Assembly (NCBI GenBank): GCA_011321935.1 | Contig: DROJ01000170.1 | Location: 1-36,140, forward strand | Direction of reading: 5' to 3' | Source: Bacteroidota bacterium | Lineage (GTDB): Bacteria > Bacteroidota > Bacteroidia > Chitinophagales > Saprospiraceae | DNA length: 36,140 nt | In this document: positions 1-8,845 of the stretch, piece by piece | How the letters are laid out: each line of letters begins with the position of its first letter | How positions within the stretch are numbered: the stretch's first letter is position 1 | The notes under the pieces: generated by a model | What the model saw: only the letters and a program-made list of their open reading frames with translations | Told to the model about the DNA's origin: nothing | Databases searched by the model: none | Position numbers and translations under genes: made by a program

Positions 1-326
1 ATATTTTTAAGCCACATAATGACCACAGCCACAATATGCGCACTTTTGAAATACCTGCTGCGGGCAGTATCATGCTTGCCCCTGAAAGTGCCGACCACCG
101 CCGTTTTTTTAAAAGCGGCAAAGAAATTTTTATTTATAAGGACAAAAAAGAAATGCTGGAAAAAGCAAAGATAATATTGTCTTTTTCTGAAAAAGAAGCT
201 GCCCTAATCCGCAGCAATGCACGGGCGAGGTCTTTGTCTTCCGGCTACTCATATAAAGACAGGTCAAAACAGGCATATATTGCGATGGCTCAATTATTAA
301 AAAATAACGGCTTCGCAATGGCATGA
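1..326 (+). CDS. C-terminal part of a CgeB-like / group-1 glycosyltransferase (truncated by window start)
   Basis: Frame 3 is open from nt 3 (IFKPHNDHSHNMRTFEIPAAGSIMLAPES...). The 'R-x-FEIPA-x-G' block followed by 'FFKSGKEIFIYKDKKEM' is typical of the CgeB-like glycosyltransferase C-terminus. Confidence 0.7.
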   Translation, partial: IFKPHNDHSHNMRTFEIPAAGSIMLAPESADHRRFFKSGKEIFIYKDKKEMLEKAKIILSFSEKEAALIRSNARARSLSSGYSYKDRSKQAYIAMAQLLKNNGFAMA

Positions 327-357
327 AGCTCTGCGCCCCTTTTTATAAAAAACAATA

Positions 358-1521
358 ATGGTCACTATTTCATGTTCCAGTAAATTCCACGCTTTTGCAT
401 TGGCGGAGCAGATGGAAAAACATGGTTTGTTAAAAGACCTTTATACGACCTATGCCTATAAGAAGAATACTTTTATGAGGCGCTTTGTCAGCAGGAACGA
501 CAAAGAAAATATACCTCCCGAAAAAACACACACATTGGTGCCCTTGGCCGTGGCGATGAAATTGATGAGCGGCGAAAATTATTGGCAAAGCTGGAACAAT
601 TTATTTGACAAATGGGTGGCCAAACAAATAGCCAATAAAAAAGATTACAATATATTTATCGGATGGAGCGGCATGTCGCTGCAAGCATTGCGGGCAGCAA
701 AGGCAAACGGAAAAACAATTATTTTGGAAAGAGGCTCTGCCCATATCCAATACCAAAACAATATATTGAAAGACGAGTACCGCCGATTTGGAAGTGATTT
801 CAAAATAGACCCGAAAACAATTGAAAAAGAATTGGCCGAGTATGAAGAAGCGGATTATATTTCAATCCCTTCCAGTTTTGCGAAACAGTCTTTTTTGGAA
901 CACGGCGTAGCTGAAAACAAATTGATCGTAAACCCTTACGGCACCAGTTCTTTTTTTCAAAAAGAAAAAACAGGAGAAAAAAAGCGGCCTTTCCGGGTTT
1001 TATATTTGGGGAGTTTGATAATCAGGAAAGGGATGTATTATTTATTTGAGGCATTAAAGCAAATAAAAATACCCGACACAAAACTGGAGGCATGGTTTAT
1101 CGGAAAAGTAGATAATGAAATAAAGCCGCTGGTCGAAAAATATGCGCAGCCGAACTGGACATTTTTTGGGCATGTCAACCATTATGACCTGGCCCGGTAT
1201 ATAAGTGCCTGCGACGTTGCCGTGGTGCCATCATTGGAAGACGGATACGGAATGGTCGTTCCGCAAATGCTGGCCTGTGGCGTGCCTGTTATTTCTTCGG
1301 CCAATACGGGAGGAAAGGATACGATAGAGGAAGGCAAAAACGGTTTTATTATTCCAATCCGCGACCCGGAAGCCATTGCCGAAAAAATACGTTTGCTATA
1401 TGGAGACCGCAGCCGTTTGGAGGAAATGAAAAGCGCCGCGCTCCATTCAAAACGGGAAAACCTTTCGTGGGACAGCTATGGCGAGCGGTATGCAGGGTTC
1501 ATTAATTCCATTAAAAAATAA
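358..1521 (+). CDS. Glycosyltransferase family 4 (GT-B)
   Basis: 387 aa; 'RVLYLGSLIIRKGMYYLFEAL' and 'VPSLEDGYGMVVPQMLACGVPVISSANTGGKD', the GT4 E-x7-E region. Confidence 0.9.
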   Translation: MVTISCSSKFHAFALAEQMEKHGLLKDLYTTYAYKKNTFMRRFVSRNDKENIPPEKTHTLVPLAVAMKLMSGENYWQSWNNLFDKWVAKQIANKKDYNIFIGWSGMSLQALRAAKANGKTIILERGSAHIQYQNNILKDEYRRFGSDFKIDPKTIEKELAEYEEADYISIPSSFAKQSFLEHGVAENKLIVNPYGTSSFFQKEKTGEKKRPFRVLYLGSLIIRKGMYYLFEALKQIKIPDTKLEAWFIGKVDNEIKPLVEKYAQPNWTFFGHVNHYDLARYISACDVAVVPSLEDGYGMVVPQMLACGVPVISSANTGGKDTIEEGKNGFIIPIRDPEAIAEKIRLLYGDRSRLEEMKSAALHSKRENLSWDSYGERYAGFINSIKK

Positions 1522-2676
1522 ATGAGCAAAAGGCTGCTTATATCGCTTTATTCGCACCCGGAAAATTATCCGCCCACATTGAATGCCATCAGTTCTTTGG
1601 CGAATATATTTGATGATATAACCATCCTGTTCAGGCCCTTCAACAAATCAGAATGGCCTTATCCGAAAAATATAAAACTGGTGGAATGCGGAGCGGAAAT
1701 GACCGCACTGGAGCAGCAAAATTTGCCTGCCCTTAAAAAGGTCAAATTATTTGCGGGGTATGTGAAAAAAATGCGGCAACTGTGCCGGGAAGAAAAACCC
1801 GACATGGTTTTATTATATGACCCGCTGCCCTTGTATGCCTATTCGCTGGCGAAAAAAGGATTGAAAAACAAACCTGTTATTTGGTACCACAACCATGATA
1901 TCCTTGAAATTAAAAATACCAGAAAATATTCGGTAAGCTGGTTTGCGGCAAAAGGCGAAAAAAGGATGTTCAAAAATATTGATATATTTTCGTTGCCATC
2001 CAATGAGCGGAAAGCCTATTTCCCGATGGACAAATTAAAGGGGGAATATTTTTTCTTGCCCAATGTGCCCGCAGGCAGTTTTTATCGAAAATTTCAAAAA
2101 GCAAAAAGTATCAATGGCTCCCTCAACCTTATATTCCAGGGCAGTATAGACAAAGGGCACGGCATAGAGGAAATAATAAACATGATGCCTTTTGAAATAA
2201 AAGGAAAACCGGTCAAGCTGACAATGACCGGCTGGCTGCACGGCGCTTTTGGAGAAACGATAGACAAGGCAATCAAAGAAAAAGGAATTGGCGGCAGCGT
2301 CAATTTCGCGGGTTGGCTACCTTATGCCGAACTGCCCGCCGTCACGGCTTCCTGCGATGTCGGCATTGCTATTTTTACAAAGACGGACGTGATGAACAAA
2401 ACGCTGGGAACGGCCTCCAATAAAATATATGAATATGCGGCAGTGGGTTTGCCTATATTGTATTTCGACAACCCACATTTTAAGGAGCATCTCGGAAAAT
2501 ACAATTGGGCAGTGCCGACCGACCTCAGCGATGGCTCTATTAAAAACAGCCTCGAAAAAATTGTAACTGATTATGAAAAATTATCGGCGAATGCCATGTC
2601 GGCTTTTAATACCTCGCTGAATTACGAAAGCCATTTTGAGCAAATCTCTATTTATATAAAACAAGCCCTCAAGTAA
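1522..2676 (+). CDS. Glycosyltransferase, GT4-like
   Basis: 384 aa, directly abuts the previous stop; 'LIFQGSIDKGHGIEEIINMM', 'SNKIYEYAAVGLPILYFDN'. Confidence 0.85.
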   Translation: MSKRLLISLYSHPENYPPTLNAISSLANIFDDITILFRPFNKSEWPYPKNIKLVECGAEMTALEQQNLPALKKVKLFAGYVKKMRQLCREEKPDMVLLYDPLPLYAYSLAKKGLKNKPVIWYHNHDILEIKNTRKYSVSWFAAKGEKRMFKNIDIFSLPSNERKAYFPMDKLKGEYFFLPNVPAGSFYRKFQKAKSINGSLNLIFQGSIDKGHGIEEIINMMPFEIKGKPVKLTMTGWLHGAFGETIDKAIKEKGIGGSVNFAGWLPYAELPAVTASCDVGIAIFTKTDVMNKTLGTASNKIYEYAAVGLPILYFDNPHFKEHLGKYNWAVPTDLSDGSIKNSLEKIVTDYEKLSANAMSAFNTSLNYESHFEQISIYIKQALK

Positions 2677-2689
2677 TTTTTTACAATAA

Positions 2690-3439
2690 ATGAAAAAACT
2701 GATCGGCAAATTGCTCCCGCAAAAATTCTGGGATTTTTATCAAGAAAAAAAACACCAGGAATACCGGGGCATGAACCCCAACGATGTATTTACCAAAATA
2801 TATACTGAAAATAAATGGGGAGGGGAAGACGGCGATTTTTATTCAGGGGATGGCACCACCAATAAAAATACAGACCGGTATGTCAGCTTTTTGGCCGGCT
2901 TTGTCCAACAATATAATATCCGCTCCATATTGGATATCGGCTGCGGGGATTTCAGGGTGATGAAAAGGGTTTTGGAGCAATGCCCGGATGTCGAGTTTAT
3001 TGGGGCTGACGTGGTAAAACCTTTGGTCGAGAAAAACAACGAGCGCTATGCTTCCAAAAAAATCCGCTTTGTCCATATAGATGCCATTAGCGAAAAGCTG
3101 CCAATTGCCGACCTTTGCACCATCCGCCAAGTATTGCAGCATTTGGACAATAAACAGATCAAAAAAATATTGGACAAAACAATTAAATTCAGACATTTGT
3201 TGGTGACCGAACATGTGCCGGAAGGAAAGGGCATTGTCCCGAACAAAAACAAAGGCATCGGGCCAGATGTCCGGTTGGTTTACAAATCGGGCGTGTTTAT
3301 TGACCAGGCGCCTTTCAATTTAAAAGTTGACCGGGTATTCAGTTATAAGGAAGACTTTATTGCCCCCAATGGAAATATACCTGCCAATATCATTACTTAT
3401 CACCACCAAAATGAAAAAAAATATACTGAACCTTTTTAG
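2690..3439 (+). CDS. SAM-dependent class I methyltransferase
   Basis: 249 aa; motif I 'SILDIGCGDFRVMKRVLE' and 'EFIGADVVKPLVEKN'. The stop codon lies inside an inverted repeat. Confidence 0.85.
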   Translation: MKKLIGKLLPQKFWDFYQEKKHQEYRGMNPNDVFTKIYTENKWGGEDGDFYSGDGTTNKNTDRYVSFLAGFVQQYNIRSILDIGCGDFRVMKRVLEQCPDVEFIGADVVKPLVEKNNERYASKKIRFVHIDAISEKLPIADLCTIRQVLQHLDNKQIKKILDKTIKFRHLLVTEHVPEGKGIVPNKNKGIGPDVRLVYKSGVFIDQAPFNLKVDRVFSYKEDFIAPNGNIPANIITYHHQNEKKYTEPF

Positions 3440-3524
3440 ATTTGTGCATTTGCCCTCGCCAGCCCCCAGCCCCAGAAGGGGAGAACCTACGCTCAATGCA
3501 CAAAACCTAAAAAGGTTCAGTATA
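3424..3524. repeat. Imperfect inverted repeat (arms about 29-30 nt) with a C/G-rich loop
   Basis: Left arm tatactgaacctttttagatttgtgcatt; right arm aatgcacaaaacctaaaaaggttcagtata. Loop contains ccctcgccagcccccagccccagaaggggag. Confidence 0.85.
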
Positions 3525-3536
3525 ACAAACGCATAA

Positions 3537-4904
3537 ATGCCTTTTTATTTATACATATCCCTGCTTGCGGTTTATTTGTTCATGCCCAATATATTTATTG
3601 AAAATAATTTGGTATTCGGGCTGGCAATGTTTGCATATGTGCTTGGGAGGTTTGTATGGCGGCTCGGAAAAAAACTGGATGCGCTCAGTGTTATGGCATT
3701 ATATGCGACGGGCGCTTATTTGTTGGCCCCTGCCCTCTCCTATTATTTGGTGGAAACAGATTGGTACAAAGGCTTTAATACGATGAGCGTTCCGTATGAA
3801 GAATATTTCAGAGTAGCAGTTCCGGGCATATTGGCCTTGCTCGGTGGTTTGAGTTTTCCTTATAAAAGTTTAGACTACGAATTTGAAAAACCGATAGAGC
3901 GCATCCGGGAATACCTTGAAGACAAACCATTGGTTGGGGTTCAATTATTTTGGACCGGTATTTTTTGCACCTTAGCCATGCCTTTTGTTCCGAATGCACT
4001 CGGTTTTTTCTTTGAACTTGGGAGTGCCTTGGTCTATATCGGTGCCTTATATATTTGGCTTTCTCCGACCGAAATAAAACTGCCTTATTATATAGCGACG
4101 GCAGCAATGCCTTTGCTCAATGCAATCAAGGGGGGGATGTACGGCGGTATTATTTTCTGGGGGCTGTTGATGTTGATAATGGTGCTGCCCAGTTTTAAAG
4201 TAAAAATACATACCCGGCTGTTGTTCGTCGCATCGGGTTTTTTAATAGTATTGTTTCTTCAGTCCGTAAAATATGAAATCCGCCGTTTGACTTGGTTTGC
4301 CTATGACGACGAAGTTACTGGCCTTGATTATAAATTGGATTTGTACCAGCGCCTGATCGGGGACCGGGTAGAAGACCCAACCTTATTGTTTGGAGAAATA
4401 ATGCTGTCCGGTGCATTGGACCGCACCAACCAAGGTTCGTTGACTTCGATGGCCATCCGATATACGCCGCAATTCGAGCCATATGCAAATGGGGAAACCA
4501 TTTTCCTTTCCACATTAGGGTCTTTTGTGCCGAGGTTTATATGGCCCGACAAACCCAAAGCGGGAGGCCGGGAAAACATGCTCCGGTTTACAGGTTATGA
4601 TATCGGGGACGTGACGGCAATGGACATCGGGCAGCTTGGCGATGCTTATGTGAATTTTGGTGCAAAAGGAGGGGCCGTCTTTTTATTTTTTTATGGCTTG
4701 TTGTTTTGTACGGTCTATATGTTCATGTTTAAAATATCGGCAGAAAGCATCCCCACTTTAATACTTTGGATTCCGCTTATATATACCGGGGTGTCGCAGG
4801 CCGATACTTCCGTATTGGTTTGCCTGAACCATTTAATCAAATCATCCATGTTCATGCTGATCCTGTTTATTGGTTTTGAAAAAATATTTGGCACTAAGCT
4901 ATAA
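3537..4904 (+). CDS. O-antigen/oligosaccharide repeat-unit polymerase-like (Wzy-like) multi-TM protein
   Basis: 455 aa with many hydrophobic segments; 'GETIFLSTLGSFVPRFIWPDKPKAGG' motif typical of polymerases in polysaccharide clusters. Confidence 0.7.
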   Translation: MPFYLYISLLAVYLFMPNIFIENNLVFGLAMFAYVLGRFVWRLGKKLDALSVMALYATGAYLLAPALSYYLVETDWYKGFNTMSVPYEEYFRVAVPGILALLGGLSFPYKSLDYEFEKPIERIREYLEDKPLVGVQLFWTGIFCTLAMPFVPNALGFFFELGSALVYIGALYIWLSPTEIKLPYYIATAAMPLLNAIKGGMYGGIIFWGLLMLIMVLPSFKVKIHTRLLFVASGFLIVLFLQSVKYEIRRLTWFAYDDEVTGLDYKLDLYQRLIGDRVEDPTLLFGEIMLSGALDRTNQGSLTSMAIRYTPQFEPYANGETIFLSTLGSFVPRFIWPDKPKAGGRENMLRFTGYDIGDVTAMDIGQLGDAYVNFGAKGGAVFLFFYGLLFCTVYMFMFKISAESIPTLILWIPLIYTGVSQADTSVLVCLNHLIKSSMFMLILFIGFEKIFGTKL

Positions 4905-4908
4905 GGAC

Positions 4909-5967
4909 ATGCTGGTAGAACTGGAAAATAAAACGGGATATATGGAGCAGGCCGCAAGTGAAAAGCCTTTTAAAATACCGGTCTCTTTTTTCCATAGGAA
5001 ACCGAGGGCCGTCGGGACGTTCAGCATTGAATTTATATTTAGCGAAATACGCAAGCGGTTGGATGATGTTGTCGAAAGCAACACACAGTTTTCGACCTAT
5101 CAGAGCAATGGCATTTGGAAAAGGATATACAATGCGGTGGAGGCATCCTTCCGGCAAAGCACCGTCAACCATATAACCGGCGATGTCAATTATCTGGCAC
5201 TTTTTTTAAATGGGAAAAAAACAATACTCACTATTCACGATTGTTATTTTTTGTACTGGGTGTCGGGCATGACAAGGAAACTGTTCAAAAAACTCTGGCT
5301 GGATATTCCCGTCAATAAATGCAAATATATAGTCGCTGTTTCGGAGGCTACCAAAAGTGAAATTATAAAGTTCACTGATTGCCCGCCAGAAAAAATAAGG
5401 GTCATTTATTCTATTGTTTCTGACAATTACCAGCCTTCCCCAAAACAATTCAATATTGACAAACCGAACATCCTGCATATCGGCACGGCGCCCAATAAAA
5501 ATTTTGAAAGGTTGGCGGAAGCCATAAAAGGGCTTAATTGCAAATTGACAGTTATCGGCAAATTGGATAAAGAAAAAACAACCTTGCTGGAAAAAAACGG
5601 GGTTGATTTTTCTTTTGTTTACAATATAAGCGACGGGGAAGTGCTCGAACAATACAGGCAGTGCGACCTGCTTTGTTTCACATCCGTTTATGAAGGTTTT
5701 GGGATGCCGATAATTGAGGCCAACGCCGTCGGGCGCCCCGTGCTGACCAGCAATATATCGTCCATGCCAGAAGTGGCCGGAGATGCGGCCTGCCTAGTTG
5801 ACCCATATAATGTGGAGGCCATCCGCGCAGGTTTATTAAAAATAATAAACGATAAAGATTACCGGCAACAATTGATCGGAAACGGTTATGAAAACCGCAA
5901 ACGGTTCGACATTGATAAAATCGCCGACCAATATTATCAATTATATAAAGAGGTCAGCGAAGCATGA
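4909..5967 (+). CDS. Glycosyltransferase family 4
   Basis: ORF track starts at 4870, overlapping the upstream gene; the in-frame ATG at 4909 follows its stop. 'PNILHIGTAPNKNFERLAEAI', 'CFTSVYEGFGMPIIEANAVGRPVLTSNISSMPEVAGDAACLVDP'. Confidence 0.9.
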   Translation: MLVELENKTGYMEQAASEKPFKIPVSFFHRKPRAVGTFSIEFIFSEIRKRLDDVVESNTQFSTYQSNGIWKRIYNAVEASFRQSTVNHITGDVNYLALFLNGKKTILTIHDCYFLYWVSGMTRKLFKKLWLDIPVNKCKYIVAVSEATKSEIIKFTDCPPEKIRVIYSIVSDNYQPSPKQFNIDKPNILHIGTAPNKNFERLAEAIKGLNCKLTVIGKLDKEKTTLLEKNGVDFSFVYNISDGEVLEQYRQCDLLCFTSVYEGFGMPIIEANAVGRPVLTSNISSMPEVAGDAACLVDPYNVEAIRAGLLKIINDKDYRQQLIGNGYENRKRFDIDKIADQYYQLYKEVSEA

Positions 5968-5989
5968 AACACGGCAAGCAGAAATTCAA

Positions 5990-6017
5990 TTTTGCTAAAT
6001 TTGAGAATTTAGCAAAA
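5990..6017. repeat. Perfect 12-bp stem, 4-nt loop hairpin between genes
   Basis: ttttgctaaatt-tgag-aatttagcaaaa. Confidence 0.7.
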
Positions 6018-6081
6018 GTGAAACAAATTATAATCCCCTATTTAATTAAAACCATTTTTACCACCAGACGATAACACTACA

Positions 6082-7944
6082 ATGAAAATATTAGGAATAT
6101 CAGCTTTTTACCATGACTCGGCGGCAGCCGTTGTGGAGAACGGAAAGGTTTTGGCCGCTGCACAGGAAGAGCGTTTTACCAGGAAAAAACACGACCCGGG
6201 CTTCCCCACCAATGCCATAAAGTATTGCTTGGAATATTCGGGCTTCTCAATTGACGAACTGGATGCCATCGTATTTTACGACAAACCTTTGCTGAAATTT
6301 GAACGTCTTTTGGAGACCTATTATGGCTTTGCCCCAAAAGGGATCCGTTCTTTCATCACCGCCATCCCCGTTTGGTTAAAGGAAAAAATGTTTTTGAAAA
6401 GGGTCATTTTTGAGGAACTCAAAACAGTGGGCGATTTTAACAAAAAGAAAGTAAAATTGCTTTTTCCAGAACATCACCTCTCCCATGCGGCGAGTGCCTT
6501 TTATCCTTCTAATTTTGAAGAATCGGCCATATTGACGCTGGACGGAGTTGGCGAATGGGCGACGGCTTCTATATGTTATGGAAAAGGGAACAATATCGAA
6601 ATAATAAAAGAACTGCATTTTCCGCATTCGCTCGGTTTGCTGTATTCTGCTTTCACTTATTTTTTGGGCTTCCGGGTAAATTCCGGCGAATATAAATTAA
6701 TGGGACTGGCCCCTTATGGCAACCCCGATTCGCCTGACCTCGAACAATATAAAAAAACAATTAAAGAACATTTAATTGATATAAAACCGGACGGCTCCGT
6801 TTGGCTCGACCAGCAATATTTTAATTATGCTGCGGGGCTGCGCATGGTTAAAGAAAAAAAATGGGAACAATTATTTGGCTTCCCAAAACGCTCGCCCGAA
6901 GACAAGCTGGAACAAAAACATTGCAACCTTGCAATGGCCATACAGCAGGTGACGGAAGAAGTTGTTTTCCTGATGGCCGAGGAGGCCAAGCGGCTGACCG
7001 GTTCCGAGAATTTGTGCATGGCAGGAGGGGTTGCATTGAATTGTGTCGCCAATGGAAAATTATTAAAGCGCAAAACATTTAAAAATGTATTTATCCAACC
7101 TGCGGCGGGAGATGCCGGAGGAGCATTGGGCGCAGCATTGGCCGCCAATTATTTATACTTTAAAAAAGAGCGGCACTTGAACGGGGCGATGGACCAAATG
7201 GAAGGCTCTTATTTGGGCCCAGAATATTCTTATATGGACATTGAAAAAATGGCCAAAAAATATAAAGCAAAATATACCCGCTTTGAAAAATTTGACGACT
7301 TGGCCGATACCGTTGCCAAACATATTGCCGAAGGGAATGCCATCGGTTGGATGCAGGGGCGCATGGAATTTGGCCCGAGGGCATTGGGCGGCAGGAGTAT
7401 TTTGGGCGATGCCCGCAACAAAGAGATGCAGAGAAAACTGAACTTGAAAATCAAATACCGGGAAAGTTTCAGGCCATTTGCGCCTTCCGTGTTGGCAGAG
7501 GATTCTTTTGAATATTTTAATTTAGAAGGGGACTCGCCATATATGTTGTTGGTGGCGCCGATACAAGATTCGAGAAAGGCCAAGTTGCCGGGCAATTATA
7601 ATGAGATGCCATTGATGGACCGCCTATATATCAACCGTTCGGATATACCGGCCATCACGCATATTGACTTTTCTGCCCGGGTGCAATCGGTCCATGAAGA
7701 AACCAACCCGCGCTATCATAAATTGATTGCAAAATTTAAAGAACAAACGGGCTATGGCCTTGTGGTCAACACCAGTTTTAATGTCAGGGGCGAGCCTATT
7801 GTCTGCACGCCCGATGATGCCTACCGTTGTTTTATGCGGACGGAAATGGATTATTTGGTGATAGGTGATTATTTGTTTGAAAAAACAAAACAACCGGAGT
7901 GGGACAATAAAGACAACTGGAAAGAAGAATTTAAACTGGATTAA
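6082..7944 (+). CDS. NodU/CmcH/TobZ-type O-carbamoyltransferase (SxtI-like)
   Basis: 620 aa; N-terminal 'ILGISAFYHDSAAAVVENGKVLAAAQEERFTRKKHD', 'HHLSHAASAFYPSNFEESAILTLDGVGEWATAS', C-terminal '[20 protein letters not shown]' and 'YGLVVNTSFNVRGEPIVCTPDDA'. Confidence 0.95.
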   Translation: MKILGISAFYHDSAAAVVENGKVLAAAQEERFTRKKHDPGFPTNAIKYCLEYSGFSIDELDAIVFYDKPLLKFERLLETYYGFAPKGIRSFITAIPVWLKEKMFLKRVIFEELKTVGDFNKKKVKLLFPEHHLSHAASAFYPSNFEESAILTLDGVGEWATASICYGKGNNIEIIKELHFPHSLGLLYSAFTYFLGFRVNSGEYKLMGLAPYGNPDSPDLEQYKKTIKEHLIDIKPDGSVWLDQQYFNYAAGLRMVKEKKWEQLFGFPKRSPEDKLEQKHCNLAMAIQQVTEEVVFLMAEEAKRLTGSENLCMAGGVALNCVANGKLLKRKTFKNVFIQPAAGDAGGALGAALAANYLYFKKERHLNGAMDQMEGSYLGPEYSYMDIEKMAKKYKAKYTRFEKFDDLADTVAKHIAEGNAIGWMQGRMEFGPRALGGRSILGDARNKEMQRKLNLKIKYRESFRPFAPSVLAEDSFEYFNLEGDSPYMLLVAPIQDSRKAKLPGNYNEMPLMDRLYINRSDIPAITHIDFSARVQSVHEETNPRYHKLIAKFKEQTGYGLVVNTSFNVRGEPIVCTPDDAYRCFMRTEMDYLVIGDYLFEKTKQPEWDNKDNWKEEFKLD

Positions 7945-7968
7945 AAAAAACTGATTTTAATTATATAC

Positions 7969-8070
7969 CAGTATTGTTGAAAAATTAAATTTACGATTTT
8001 AGGTTTCCACGTTCACTAAACTTTAAAAGTTTTGTCAACGTATGCCAAAACGGTTTTTTCAACAGCACTG
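7969..8070. repeat. Widely spaced imperfect inverted repeat
   Basis: cagtattgttgaaaaat (7969-7985) versus ttttttcaacagcactg (8054-8070), about 14 of 17 complementary. Confidence 0.5.
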
Positions 8071-8091
8071 AATTTTTAAAAAACAATTAAT

Positions 8092-8241
8092 ATGGATTTC
8101 TTGACCGACCTTTGGAGTTTTATGAAAGAAAGAAAAAAATGGTGGCTTTTTCCCGTCATTTTTGTTCTGTTGCTTATTGGCGTATTAATAGTCATTGGAG
8201 GCAGCAGCGCCGTAGCTCCATTTATTTATACCTTGTTTTAA
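8092..8241 (+). CDS. 49-aa DUF5989-like single-pass membrane protein (SxtK-like); not in supplied ORF track
   Basis: Translated directly: MDFLTDLWSFMKERKKWWLFPVIFVLLLIGVLIVIGGSSAVAPFIYTLF*. Pattern of 'LWxFMxERKKxWLxP', one hydrophobic helix and terminal 'APFIYTLF' matches my recollection of DUF5989. Confidence 0.8.
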   Translation: MDFLTDLWSFMKERKKWWLFPVIFVLLLIGVLIVIGGSSAVAPFIYTLF

Positions 8242-8255
8242 TAAACAGATATTTA

Positions 8256-8365
8256 AGTGACAAGGGTATTAGTGTATTAAGGGTATTAAGGGTATTAACG
8301 CCCAATACCTTAATATCCCAATACCCCAACCTTTAATACCCTAATACCTTTATAATACCCTTATA
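8256..8365. repeat. Self-complementary short tandem repeat locus (aagggtatt / aataccctt units)
   Basis: Left half aagggtatt-agtgtatt-aagggtatt-aagggtatt; right half aataccttaatatcccaataccccaacctttaataccctaatacctttataataccctt is largely its reverse complement. Confidence 0.8.
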
Positions 8366-8368
8366 AAT

Positions 8369-8728
8369 ATGGAAAGACAAAAACAATTAGAAACCTGTCT
8401 GGTCATCTCCACCGGCCTGATCGTATTTTGGTTTATAAATGGAGCAAAGATATTTTTGACCATTGCGTTGTTCATTGGCCTGATCGGTATATTTGTACCT
8501 GCACTGGCAAAATGGATCAATTGGGCTTGGTACAAAATATCCGACATAATGGGCTTTGTTATGTCCAAAGTATTGTTGTCGATTGTATTTTTTGGATTCC
8601 TTTTCCCTGTTTCTTTGTTGAACAAATTGTTCAAAAAAAATCCTTTGCAATTAAAAAAACAATCGGATACTTATTGGACCGAGCGCAAGCATAAATATTC
8701 GGCCAAAGACTTGGAAGATGTATGGTAA
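8369..8728 (+). CDS. SxtJ-like small membrane protein
   Basis: 119 aa; two or three TM segments and 'WYKISDIMGFVMSKVLLSIVFFGFLFPVSLLNKLFKKNPLQLKK...YWTER', resembling the SxtJ family found with carbamoyltransferases. Confidence 0.75.
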   Translation: MERQKQLETCLVISTGLIVFWFINGAKIFLTIALFIGLIGIFVPALAKWINWAWYKISDIMGFVMSKVLLSIVFFGFLFPVSLLNKLFKKNPLQLKKQSDTYWTERKHKYSAKDLEDVW

Positions 8729-8819
8729 CCCGGACGGAAGTCCGGGCATTGGAAGATGTATGGTAACCCGGACGGAAGTCCGGGCATAAAAGACATAGCA
8801 ACCCGGACGGAAGTCCGGG
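8711..8819. repeat. 38-bp tandem duplication spanning the 3' end of the SxtJ-like gene, plus a third hairpin copy
   Basis: ttggaagatgtatggtaacccggacggaagtccgggca at 8711-8748 repeated exactly at 8749-8786. CCCGGACGGAAGTCCGGG hairpins at 8729-8746, 8767-8784 and 8802-8819. Confidence 0.95.
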
Positions 8820-8845
8820 CAGCCCATCCCCAAGAATAAGTAAAA

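Noticed and set aside
8729-8819. Possible mini CRISPR array (three identical repeats)
   Set aside because: Repeat is an 18-nt perfect hairpin, spacers are only about 17-20 nt, part of the spacer is duplicated coding sequence, and there are no cas genes.
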